Origin: Bacillota bacterium | Lineage (GTDB): Bacteria > Planctomycetota > UBA8108 > UBA1146 | Reading direction: 5' to 3' | DNA length: 52,127 bases | Assembly: GCA_003973385.1 (NCBI GenBank) | Contig: QNYK01000103.1 | Location: forward strand, 1-52,127 | Shown here: positions 1 through 8,639 of the stretch, in pieces | How the letters are laid out: each line of letters starts with the position of its first letter | How positions within the stretch are numbered: position 1 is the stretch's first letter | Program-made: the position numbers and the translations under genes | Notes under the pieces: model-generated | The model's input: only the letters and a program-made list of their open reading frames with translations | What the model was told of the DNA's origin: nothing | Database searches by the model: none

Positions 1-2161
1 TCTAGCCGATTCATGAGTCTGGCGATGGACGGCTCATCGTCATCGGTGAGACCACGGCCCAGCGCATAGATCAGCATATTTTTCGCCAAGGACCTGGCAA
101 ACCCATCTGAACTGGAAACCGTTTTGCGCAGGTCTTCAATACCCCGGAGTACCGAGCCATCTGGAAGTTCTCCTCGAGTATCGATCTCTCCTGTGCGGTA
201 GCGTCCGACAGCGTCGAACCTTTCGAGTGAAAAACCAAGTGCGTCCATTCGACGGTGGCAGATGCTACATGCGGGTTCGCTACGATGCAGTCGCAACTGC
301 TCTCGCAGTGGCAGCTCTGATCCAACTTCTCCGGGTAGAGGAAGAGTGCCCGCTCCTGGAGGCGGCGGCGGCACAGCGGCATCGAGTAGCACCTCCAGCA
401 GCCACACTTGCCGCGCAGGACAGGTGAACTCCTCTGTCGGGTACTGGTAGCGAGCAGGATGCTGGCCTGAGACATCAGTCCTCCGCCGCGTGGATGCTCG
501 ACCTCGATACGACGTATCTGATCACCCTTCACTTCTTTTAGACCGTAGTGCCTGGCGAGTCGATCGTTGGCGAATGTATAGGGAGCATCGATCAGTTCAT
601 TCAAGGGCAATCTATTTCTGAGGACATGATCAAATAACTCGATCGTTTCTTCTCTCATGTACCCAAGAAGTCGTCTGTCGATGTTGGGAAAGATCTTTCT
701 GTCTGGTAGACGATCGGCGAGATCTCGAATTCTCAACCATTGAGTGGCGAAGTCGCTACCGAGGGAGCGAGAGCGAGGATCGAGGAGAAGTCGTCGGGTG
801 GCTGCCAGAAGTCCCTCCGGTTGATCCAGAGTGCCTTGAGTAGCCGCATCCATCAGCGACTGATCGGGTGTTGTTCCCCAGAGAAAATACGACAGTCGAG
901 TGGCCAATTCATGGCCGTGGAGGTTCCTTATCGTTCCAGAGCTTGCATCCGATGGAGTACTCTCGATGCGAAGAATGAAACGAGGTGAAACGATGGCAGC
1001 GACCAGAGCAGATCGAAGAATTAATTCCGCAGATGTCGGGTCGGAAGCCGCTGCAACAGAAGTATCGACCAGTTGCTGACGATTTGCTTCCGAGACAGGT
1101 TTTCTCCAGAAGAGTGGTAGCCACTGCTCGACTCCCCGCGCCAGTCGTTCCTGTGGCGTCCCGTCCCCGGCAAGGGCAGCTTGCTGGAAGGGAGTCGGCT
1201 CCAGTCCTTCCTCGGGTCCCTCTACACGGATGGAAACAATGGCTGCATTGCGATCTCTTTGCGATGGGTCCGGATGTTCTGGCTTGTAGTAGTCATTGAT
1301 GAAAGTTGCGCGGATTCGCTGAGTTCCCGCCGAGAAGTGGCGCTCAAGGGTTCTTCGGCCAGGTTGTTCCCGGGTCTCGGAGAACTCGATGGTATCTGGT
1401 CGGTTCTTTCCGACCTGTAGGCCGAATCGGACATGTTGGTTGCCCGCCTGCTGTCCCCAACCCTCGACATGAATTCGATAGGTGCCGGAGCGTGGAAAGA
1501 AGTGCGGGACCGAGACACTGCCGCGACTCCAGAAGTATGCACTGCCTGCCTGTATCCGACCCCCCCCGTCGATCTTGAATTCGTCGACCTCGTGAAGAAT
1601 CGACAGATCGGAATCTTCATCTGCGATGATGACAGTACCCAGAGCGACTTCCTCGGCGATACGAAACAGGCGCTCGATGTATGCCGGTGACAGCGAACCG
1701 CCCTGGTTGTCAAAGCCATCGGAGGACGGATCGGCGGCCAGGTGACGATCGATATCAATCTCGAATCCGGTCAGATCACGGAGCGTATTGTGCAGTTCTG
1801 TCCTACCGAGCCGTCTGGTCACGGCTGCTCCTGGTTTCTCTGGCATCGACTGCAGCACCTGACGCATCCATTCTCGAAGTTGCGATATGGCCGCATCGCG
1901 TACAGGCGATGTCGGGGATGGCTCATCTTCAGGGGGCATCTCACCGCTGGTGAGGACTCGATGCACCAGTCGCCAGTCTTCCATCGGAGCCGTGGCCCCA
2001 TCTTCCAGCACCACTTCCAGGTCAAGACCGCCCTTCGGTTCTTCTCCTGAGTGGCACTCGATGCAACTGGATTGGAGGAGATCGCCCACTACTTGCGGGA
2101 CGGGATCGGTTGTCGCAGAGGTTTGATTCAGAAGTAGTATCAGGATGGCGAGGTAAATCAT
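1..2161 (-). CDS. Planctomycete cytochrome protein, DUF1587/DUF1592/DUF1588/DUF1585 type; frameshifted and cut by the window edge
   Basis: Starts at ATG 2161 with a short hydrophobic N-terminus (residues 1-16) suggesting export. A c-type haem motif CIECH lies at residues 33-37, followed by a DUF1587-like stretch (TRRLGRTELHNTLRDLTG, about 115-132), a beta-rich carbohydrate-binding-like part (about 215-310) and DUF1592/DUF1588-like regions. After the conserved SPVLRGK (Lys585, codon 409-407) the frame is wrong and an unrelated tail runs to a stop at 71. Skipping two bases (a CA/TG dinucleotide repeat at 403-407) restores a perfect continuation: WLLEVLLDAAVPPPPPG, a second haem-like CSICH, then a DUF1585-like stretch (SLAKNMLIYALGRGL) open to base 1. 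So the gene is whole apart from one indel, either a sequencing error or a recent mutation. It overlaps the upstream SRPBCC gene by ATGA, so the two are probably co-transcribed. The family is typical of planctomycetes; its reaction is not established. Confidence 0.85.
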
Positions 2162-2733
2162 TGATCCCCTGGAGGGGGCTTTGATTCTCGACCTTCTGAA
2201 TCGATCTCGATGTCGTGGAGCCGATGCAGATCCTCTGCAAACTTTGCACTCATCGCCTCGTTCATCAGGTATGCAAGGAGACCGGTGCCAGGAGGCAAAT
2301 CTCCCTCGTCTTGCCAGACGATGAGTGTCCCTCCACTTTCGATGGGTTCGAGTGTGATCGAGCCGCTCGCGTTGTTTTCATCGGACTCGATGGCACCCAC
2401 ATACCAGATCCCTTTATTGGCCTCGGCCCTCGTGATGGTCAATTTCCCGCGACTATTTTCACTGGTCCAGCGGTAGCTGTGGCCGGTTGTGGCCGCTTGA
2501 CCTTCGATGATCACCTCGCGGACACCGAATGAGTTGTCATCCCACCCGACCCATTGATCCCAGGATTCAAAATTGGAGATGAGTGGATAGAGATCCTCTA
2601 CCGAATGGGCGGAGGGTTTCTCGACCCGGACACTCCACTTGGCCGGCAGCATGAACCCGGTGATCACGAGAAACAGGATCAGCAGGATAAAAGCACCACA
2701 CCCCAGAAGCAGTAGTCTTCGAAGCAATTTCAA
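2158..2733 (-). CDS. Membrane-anchored SRPBCC (polyketide cyclase/START-like) protein
   Basis: A single N-terminal transmembrane helix (LLLLGCGAFILLILFLVITG) is followed by an SRPBCC-type ligand-binding fold: the W-D-Q-W-V-G-W segment after the first helix, alternating strands, and a C-terminal helix (AMSAKFAEDLHRLHDIE). The likely start is TTG 2733, with AAGGG about eight bases upstream; GTG 2742 and ATG 2835 are alternatives, but the extra N-terminus from 2835 does not look like protein. The stop overlaps the ATG of the downstream cytochrome gene by four bases (ATGA). A paralogue of similar design lies divergently at 2953. The hydrophobic pocket of this family binds lipids or small ligands; the ligand here is unknown. 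Confidence 0.75.
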   Translation of the reverse strand: MKLLRRLLLLGCGAFILLILFLVITGFMLPAKWSVRVEKPSAHSVEDLYPLISNFESWDQWVGWDDNSFGVREVIIEGQAATTGHSYRWTSENSRGKLTITRAEANKGIWYVGAIESDENNASGSITLEPIESGGTLIVWQDEGDLPPGTGLLAYLMNEAMSAKFAEDLHRLHDIEIDSEGRESKPPPGDQ

Positions 2734-2952
2734 AGATGACACCCTTCGTGAAGCATGGAGAATACAGGACAGATCCAGGGGAAACCAACCATGCAGAACG
2801 TGAACAGATTTGCCGTATCGACCACATTGCCACAACAGGCCCTGCCCTTACCATCACCAGAAGATCTGCAGCGATCAGATGGAGATTCTGATGCTGCCAT
2901 CGTTCTTATCCGAGCAGATTCATTTTGACGATGTAACGGCCAAGGAGTTCAG

Positions 2953-3462
2953 ATGCTGAAGAAAATTGCCATTGTGGTTCTTGTGCTTGCCATCTTGTTC
3001 CTGGTCGTGGGTTACTTGCTTCCGCGCGAGTATTCGATTTCCAGATCCAATTTCATTGCTGCATCCGCAGACAAAATATACGCCAGTGTTGTCGATCTGA
3101 AAAGTTGGCCCGAGTGGACGCCATGGAATGCAAAGATGGACCCGACCATCAAATACGAGTACTCGGGCTCCGGGGTCGGATCGATTTCCAGATGGACCAG
3201 TGACAACATCGGAGTGGGATTCCTGGAGGTCACCAGCGCAGAGGAGGGGCGCGGGATCGTGTACGAGCTCCACTTCGAGGGATATCCGCCAGCGGATGGG
3301 GTGGTGCAGATCACCCAGATGAAGGGGGGCTGCGAGGTGTTGTGGAAGATGAGTGGTGAGGCTGTCCCTCCTATCGGGCCATACTTCATCTTGATGATGG
3401 ATTCGATGATGGGAAAAGACTTCGAGCAGTGTCTCGCAGGATTGAAGGAGCGTAGTCTGTGA
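2953..3462 (+). CDS. Membrane-anchored SRPBCC family protein
   Basis: 169 residues. The N-terminus is one transmembrane helix (IAIVVLVLAILFLVVGYLL, about 5-23), then an SRPBCC fold beginning SISRSNFIAASADKIYASVV with the family hallmark W-P-E-W-T-P-W near residue 53, and a C-terminal helix (MMGKDFEQCLAGLKE). AAGGAG lies five bases before the ATG. The TGA stop overlaps the GTG of the sulfatase gene (GTGA), so they are translationally coupled. It resembles the divergent gene at 2158-2733 in layout and length, which suggests an inverted duplication. Ligand unknown. Confidence 0.8.
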   Translation: MLKKIAIVVLVLAILFLVVGYLLPREYSISRSNFIAASADKIYASVVDLKSWPEWTPWNAKMDPTIKYEYSGSGVGSISRWTSDNIGVGFLEVTSAEEGRGIVYELHFEGYPPADGVVQITQMKGGCEVLWKMSGEAVPPIGPYFILMMDSMMGKDFEQCLAGLKERSL

Positions 3463-4853
3463 AGTGCGCGCCAATCTGGATGACATTACTGCTGATGGCG
3501 GCCCTTCCGGTCGATGCAGATGAATCGAAATCACCGCCGAATATCCTGTGGATCGTTTCCGATGATCAACGGGCTGACACCATCGCCGCACATGGAAACG
3601 CCACGATCCTGACACCTTCCCTCGATCGATTGGTGCGCCAGGGGATCAGTTTCAGCAGCGCGTACTGCATGGGTTCCACGAGCGGAGCAGTTTGTGCGCC
3701 GAGCCGGTACATGATGTTGACGGGGCGTTCACTGCATCGGCTCAAGGGTAATGTATTTGACATACCGACAGATGAAGTGACTCTTCCTCAGAAGTTACGC
3801 AACGCAGGATGGAAAACTTTTTTCACCGGCAAATGGCACAATGGTAAGGCTGCCTATCAACGATCTTTTGATGAAGGAGCAGCGATCTTTTTCGGCGGAA
3901 TGGGGAGCCATACGCGACTCATGGTCCACGATCATCAGTCGGATGGAAAATATCCAGATAACAAACGGCATCGGCTTCCAGCCTTCTCCTCGACCGCATT
4001 CGCAGATGCAGCCATTCGTTTCATCGAGGACCAGGGGAGAAACGACAGCAAAACTCCATTTCTTGCCTGTGTTTTCTTCACCGCGCCACATGATCCTCGC
4101 ACTCCTCCGACGGACTTCATGTCGATGTATCCGAAGGAGAAGATGTCGTTACCGGGTAATTTCTTGCCGGAGCATCCTTTTGACAACGGGGAACTGAAGA
4201 TCCGAGATGAAAAATTAGCACCCTTCCCACGAACTCCTGATGTGGTGAAGGAACATCTGGCAGCGTACTACGCGATGATCAGTCAGTTAGATGAACAGGT
4301 CGGCAGATTGGTCGATGCGTTGCAGAAGAACGGATTGTCAGAGAACACCCTGGTGATCTTCACATCCGACCATGGACTGGCAGTCGGAAGCCATGGGTTG
4401 TTCGGCAAGCAAAACCTCTACGAACATTCTACCCGGGTGCCGATGGTCGTGGCGGGACCTGGGGTCACAGCGGGCTGCGTGAGTAACCAGCCGATCTATC
4501 TTCACGATCTGGTAGCGACCATCTCTGAAGTTGCCGGAATCGATGCACCTCCGCATTCGGAGGGGATCAGTTTCCTTGAGAGCATCAGGGGCAAGAAGCA
4601 GCCTCCAAGACAGGAAATTTACACTGCATACAAGGGAGTTCAGCGGGCGTTGCGTGCCGGGAAATGGAAACTGATTCGGTATCCTGTGATCGATCGGGTG
4701 CAGTTATTCGATCTAGACACTGATCCGGACGAAACCCTAGACCTTTCCCAGGACCCTCGCTTTCAGAAACAATTGAAGGAGATGCTAGGGCGACTCGATC
4801 ATCGTCGTCAGTTGCAAGAAGATCCGCTCGTTGTTGATGGCGACTCGCGTTGA
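3459..4853 (+). CDS. Sulfatase (arylsulfatase family, formylglycine-dependent)
   Basis: 464 residues from a GTG start. An N-terminal signal peptide (about residues 1-20) predicts export. The metal-binding DDQ is at 35-37. The sulfatase signature C-x-P-S-R is CAPSR with Cys79, the residue converted to formylglycine in this family, followed by YMMLTGR. Later landmarks are GKWHNG, the TSDHG metal site, the basic GKQNLYEHSTRVPM segment and a C-terminal subdomain ending FDLDTDPDE. Length and order fit family S1 sulfatases, which hydrolyse sulfate esters of polysaccharides. It is coupled to the SRPBCC gene upstream. The substrate cannot be told, and no sulfatase-maturing enzyme is in the window. 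Confidence 0.93.
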   Translation: MKCAPIWMTLLLMAALPVDADESKSPPNILWIVSDDQRADTIAAHGNATILTPSLDRLVRQGISFSSAYCMGSTSGAVCAPSRYMMLTGRSLHRLKGNVFDIPTDEVTLPQKLRNAGWKTFFTGKWHNGKAAYQRSFDEGAAIFFGGMGSHTRLMVHDHQSDGKYPDNKRHRLPAFSSTAFADAAIRFIEDQGRNDSKTPFLACVFFTAPHDPRTPPTDFMSMYPKEKMSLPGNFLPEHPFDNGELKIRDEKLAPFPRTPDVVKEHLAAYYAMISQLDEQVGRLVDALQKNGLSENTLVIFTSDHGLAVGSHGLFGKQNLYEHSTRVPMVVAGPGVTAGCVSNQPIYLHDLVATISEVAGIDAPPHSEGISFLESIRGKKQPPRQEIYTAYKGVQRALRAGKWKLIRYPVIDRVQLFDLDTDPDETLDLSQDPRFQKQLKEMLGRLDHRRQLQEDPLVVDGDSR

Positions 4854-4911
4854 TGGGATCTCGGTCCTCGATCAACATCACTAGTTTGTTCGCGAGCTGG
4901 AAGGGGCTCTC

Positions 4912-6102
4912 TTGGCATCGATAGCACTGAGCAAAAGGGCGGCTCGACTGGCGAGGCGTGGGCATCCCTGGTTGTACAAAGACGATCTCAGGAAATCAGA
5001 CCTGAAGGCTCCAGCTTTTTCCCCCGGGTCCATTGTCAGGGTCCATGACGATGAGGGTCGCGATCTGGGTCTCGCATTCGCATCGACCCGATCAAAGATT
5101 GCCCTGCGGCTCTGTGGACCCTGGCAGGGAGACCTGGTTCCGGACCTCGAGGAGTTCCTGGCCGATCGACTTCGCCGCGCCATCGAATTGCGAATAGGGA
5201 TGGCTGGCGAAAATGGAGGTGTTCGGCTGGTACATGGGGAATCGGATCTGATCCCTGGTCTGGTCGTCGACCGATACGCCGATGTACTGGTGGTACAAGC
5301 AACAACGGCTCTGATCGATAACGCCCTCCGATTGATCTCCCGGATTCTCGGAGAACTACTCTCAGTGAGGATGATCCTGGCTCGTAATGATCTGGCGGTA
5401 CGGCGGCTGGAAAATCTCACAGAGGAGGTCGTATTGCTGGCGGGGGAGCCGGTCGAGAGGGTGACCATCGAAGAGCATGGTGTTGAGCACATCGTCAGAC
5501 CGTTTGCTGGACACAAGACAGGAATGTATCTCGACCAGAAACCAGCAAGAAGGCGTGTTCAACAGCTCTCCACCGGAGCGAGGGTTCTCGATCTATTCAG
5601 TTACCAGGGCGGTTTCTCGATGGCTGCGCTATCGGGAGGTGCAACGTCGGTTCACCTTGTGGACCAGTCCCGTACGGCACTGGAGATCGCAAAAGAGACC
5701 GCGGGCCAGAACGGATTTGCGCAACCGGAATCGATACAGGGAAATGTTTTCGATGTGATACGGGATCTCCGTAGCACCGGGCAGTATTACGACCTGGTCA
5801 TCCTCGATCCTCCTGCCTTTTGCAAGAGTCGCAGGGAAGTGGAGGGTGGAATCCGTGGTTACAGGGATCTCAATCGAGGAGCATTGAGATTACTGGCTCC
5901 TGGAGGTCGTCTCGTCACCTGTTCCTGTAGCCATCATCTGAAACCAGAACAATTCGAAGACACGATTCGTCAAGCGGCACTCGATCTTCCCTTTCGTGTC
6001 TTCGTGGAGGAGCGGCTAGGATCGGGCCCGGATCATCCTGCGTTGCTCAGATTACCGGAGACGGAGTATCTGAAGGTCCGAATATTACGGCGCTGGGACT
6101 GA
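4912..6102 (+). CDS. rlmI: Class I rRNA (cytosine-C5)-methyltransferase, RlmI-like
   Basis: 396 residues from TTG 4912, with AAGGGG a few bases upstream. The N-terminal PUA-type RNA-binding domain (about 1-75) contains RRGHPWLYKDDL. Next comes the RlmI-like region with GHKTGMYLDQKPAR, then a Rossmann SAM-binding domain: motif I VLDLFSYQGGFSMAALSGGA, motif IV LDPPAFCKSR and motif VI CSCSHH with the catalytic cysteine region. RlmI methylates C1962 of E. coli 23S rRNA; the architecture and length match, though the exact target base here is inferred. It stands alone between the sulfatase and the FHA gene. Confidence 0.88.
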   Translation: MASIALSKRAARLARRGHPWLYKDDLRKSDLKAPAFSPGSIVRVHDDEGRDLGLAFASTRSKIALRLCGPWQGDLVPDLEEFLADRLRRAIELRIGMAGENGGVRLVHGESDLIPGLVVDRYADVLVVQATTALIDNALRLISRILGELLSVRMILARNDLAVRRLENLTEEVVLLAGEPVERVTIEEHGVEHIVRPFAGHKTGMYLDQKPARRRVQQLSTGARVLDLFSYQGGFSMAALSGGATSVHLVDQSRTALEIAKETAGQNGFAQPESIQGNVFDVIRDLRSTGQYYDLVILDPPAFCKSRREVEGGIRGYRDLNRGALRLLAPGGRLVTCSCSHHLKPEQFEDTIRQAALDLPFRVFVEERLGSGPDHPALLRLPETEYLKVRILRRWD

Positions 6103-6219
6103 AGCGCTGGACCGATTATCATGTGGATACTGAATAGCCGATGAGATTCTCACCGATGCCGGAGAATTTCAGATCCCATTTCAGCCATGGAACGGAGAGA
6201 TCGATGTGTAGGGGCCACC

Positions 6220-7671
6220 ATGAGTGACGGTACCCGTATCATCGGTCGATCGCGAAGTGCTGATCTGGTGATTGCTTCAGCAAAAGTCTCTCGCCGCCAC
6301 TGCTCCCTGATCGCTTCTGGAAGCGGATTTGTACTTCAGGACCATGATTCCCGTAACGGGGTCTGGGTCAAAGGGCGGAGGGTGAAGACAGCATTCCTGA
6401 AGCGTGGCGACCGTTTCACGGTGGGGAATTACAGGGTTCTCATCGCGGGCGACGGTTCGCTGGTACTGGAGGGCAAGGTAGACCCGAAGCAGGTGATGTT
6501 TCGTGAGAAGATGCGTCGAGATTTACCCGCCATCTATGCCATCACCATCTTCTGCATCATCTGCCTTGGCATCTACTTGACGCGAGACAGGGTGATCGAA
6601 GATTCCAAAGTCGCTGCGACACCTGAAGCCGGCGATTCTCTTCCCATCTGGACTCCTGATGAGAAACCTGAGCCAGATCCTGAGCCTGTGACCGTGGCCT
6701 CGACCGAGGACAACCTCGAAGCGATAGATGCAGGGTCACCTCTCTCTGCGAACTGGGTCACCAGTAATGGTCGATCCTGGAGTCTCGAAGAGTTACTGGC
6801 ACTTGCGGAAGCCATCGAGGCTACTGATCAGCAACCGAAAGAAGAACAACCAGTAGTAGCAACTGGCACATCGAAGGTGGAGGCAGAATCGGATGAACTG
6901 GAACTGCCCCCGAGTATCGATCCGTGGGCAGAAGTTGCCAGGCTGCGTCGTGACAAGAAGCTTCGTCGTCGCAGAGGGAGGCCTTCGACCCGTGTCGCAC
7001 CGGAGACGCAGGGTGGGCCAACTGCAGGGACCGCTGTCAATTCTTCCATGAGTGCATCCGAGTGGCTCGAACTCGGCCGTGAAGCATTGGCTACCTACCA
7101 TCTTCCCGATCAGGTGTTGCCTCGATTCATCATGGCCATCGATGCACTGATCGAGATCAGAAGCGACGAATCGTGGAAAAATCTCGATACACTCCGCAAG
7201 GAGGCGAGAGATCTACTCAGATCCGTGGCCGGCAGAGCGAGACAGATCGGCCAGAAGTACGGCCACCTCGATCGAAATCCCGATGCCCCACTCTCTGCAC
7301 AGCAGCGACGTGAGGCGGAATTGGCTCTCAACTTGCTCGTATTGATCCAGGAGCAGATGGAAACCCTGCTCGATGCGAGAGATACTGCCTTTGATGCGAT
7401 GACCGACCCAGATGACACTGAAATGCTGATTTTTGCCCTGAATACTGCAATTGAGGCCAATGATGACGAACTTCTCGCTGTCGTATTGGAACTGACTATC
7501 GATAACAAGGCCCCCGAGTCGATCCCGCCGCTGATAAAAGCATTGAAAGTTGCCGCCGCAACCAGGAAATTGAAGGTATTGACTGCTCTCCGCGAGATCA
7601 CCGGCAAGCACTTCAGTTCCGGTGCAGAATGGGAGAGTTGGTGGAATACCAGGGAAGGGAGTCCCAATTGA
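6220..7671 (+). CDS. FHA-domain single-pass membrane protein
   Basis: 483 residues from ATG 6220 (AGGGG five bases upstream); the in-frame ATG 6187 lacks a comparable site. The N-terminal forkhead-associated domain (about 5-80) shows GR at 9-10, SRRHC and DHDSRNGVWVKG, the phosphothreonine-binding positions. A transmembrane helix follows (AIYAITIFCIICLGIYL, about 102-120). The remainder is acidic and Pro-rich, then a basic patch (RRDKKLRRRRGRPS), then a helical C-terminal domain with SSGAEWESWW at the end, a phrase seen at the ends of HEAT-like planctomycete proteins. The FHA domain is expected in the cytoplasm and the long tail outside it. The stop overlaps the TTG of the thioredoxin-like gene by four bases. 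The phosphoprotein partner is unknown. Confidence 0.82.
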   Translation: MSDGTRIIGRSRSADLVIASAKVSRRHCSLIASGSGFVLQDHDSRNGVWVKGRRVKTAFLKRGDRFTVGNYRVLIAGDGSLVLEGKVDPKQVMFREKMRRDLPAIYAITIFCIICLGIYLTRDRVIEDSKVAATPEAGDSLPIWTPDEKPEPDPEPVTVASTEDNLEAIDAGSPLSANWVTSNGRSWSLEELLALAEAIEATDQQPKEEQPVVATGTSKVEAESDELELPPSIDPWAEVARLRRDKKLRRRRGRPSTRVAPETQGGPTAGTAVNSSMSASEWLELGREALATYHLPDQVLPRFIMAIDALIEIRSDESWKNLDTLRKEARDLLRSVAGRARQIGQKYGHLDRNPDAPLSAQQRREAELALNLLVLIQEQMETLLDARDTAFDAMTDPDDTEMLIFALNTAIEANDDELLAVVLELTIDNKAPESIPPLIKALKVAAATRKLKVLTALREITGKHFSSGAEWESWWNTREGSPN

Positions 7672-8639
7672 TTCCGACCACATTTATAAGATCCAGCCTA
7701 TCCGTACTGGCGGTGGCAATGTTCATCACCATCGGTGGGCTTGAAGCGGGGGATGACGAGCGTCTCACGCCTCGATCCATCCAAAAATTAAGCGGCACTG
7801 AGGTTGCCGGGCGCATCGAGCACCTGATGTCAGGAATCAACTGGCACGGGAATTTTGATGACGCGATGGCACGCGCAGCAGAGGAGGGGAAGCCTCTCTT
7901 CTGGCTCCAGATGGTTGGAAATCTCGACGGAGGCTTGTGAAGTGCTGGACACTCACTGAGAGCCGTGACGCTCTCTGAACCAAAATTGCTCGCCGTACTT
8001 GAGAAACAATTCGTTTGTGGCTGGCGTAACATCCAGGGCAAGGAAGCCTACGCCGGAAAGTCTCACGATCATCCAGTCGCCAGCACTGCACTCCAGACCA
8101 GTAATGGATCTGGAGGCCGCAATGTTCAGATGCTCTTCATTGCGCCATCGGGAATGGTGCTGCATTGCCTTCCGGGGTACTGGGATCCGGATGGAATGAT
8201 GCACGAGATCGAGTTCATCCTGGAACTTGCCAAACTTGAGGCATCCGATCTGCCTCTGCTGGAAAAGCGGGATCAGTTCCAGCTCTCTCACCTGAATCAT
8301 GCAGCGAACCACTCGGAACAGATGGTTGCCGATTCATATCTTCAGGGGTTTGACAAGATGCGAGAAGAGAAGCAGGAAGGCAGCGACTTTCGTCGCAAAA
8401 CTGATGGCGATGTGAGACGCACCGTCGATCAGGTGATGCACGAGCGGATGGCGCGACGCCCATTCATTCCCATCGAAAGATTCGACATCGGAACCGTCGT
8501 CGACTATGGCACCCGCTTCTATGACAAGGGCGGGGATGGCTGTTGTGACCTCGATAAGGGCAAGCCGACAGCCCCCAAGCGCATGAAGCCTCCTGCTGGA
8601 GGGGTAAAGAAGTACGGAGGCTGGAAGAAGTCCAGCTGA
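7668..8639 (+). CDS. Exported thioredoxin-fold protein with in-frame UGA: candidate selenoprotein
   Basis: Read as one frame from TTG 7668 (AGGGAG six bases upstream; TTGA overlap with the FHA gene), it gives 323 residues with a single UGA at codon 91 (7938-7940). Residues 1-28 form a signal peptide. The thioredoxin-like part begins NWHGNFDDAMARAAEEGKP and LFWLQMV (strand), then G-L-UGA-S-A-G-H-S-L-R-A-V-T-L-S-E-P. This aligns position for position with the usual W-C-G-P-C-K-R-M-D-R-T-T-F-S-D-P, so the UGA sits on the first CxxC cysteine while the second is glycine. The fold continues after the UGA (LLAVLEKQFVCGW; FIAPSGMVLHCLPGYWDPDG). A bSECIS-like hairpin follows at 7958-7975. Cys117, a Cys near 160 and a vicinal pair Cys292-Cys293 could act as partners. 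Alternatives are a nonsense mutation of a Cys codon, or two ORFs (7668-7940 and GTG 7965-8639). The stop overlaps the AlkB ATG by one base. Confidence 0.75.
7958..7975 (+). promoter_or_regulatory. Candidate bacterial SECIS hairpin
   Basis: A perfect 6-bp stem GAGAGC (7958-7963) / GCTCTC (7970-7975) closes the six-base loop CGTGAC. The loop begins 24 bases after the UGA at 7938-7940 and has G at its second position followed by U. General descriptions of bacterial SECIS elements ask for a short stem, an apical loop 16-37 bases from the UGA, and a G in the first two loop positions. A U-U mismatch lies just below the stem (7957/7976), reminiscent of the bulged U in the E. coli fdhF element. Short hairpins are common, so the support is the combination with the UGA context. 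Confidence 0.55.

Noticed and set aside
1222-1758. 178-residue minus-strand ORF within the DUF1592-type gene
   Set aside because: It is a shadow frame inside a clear coding region and shows no family features.
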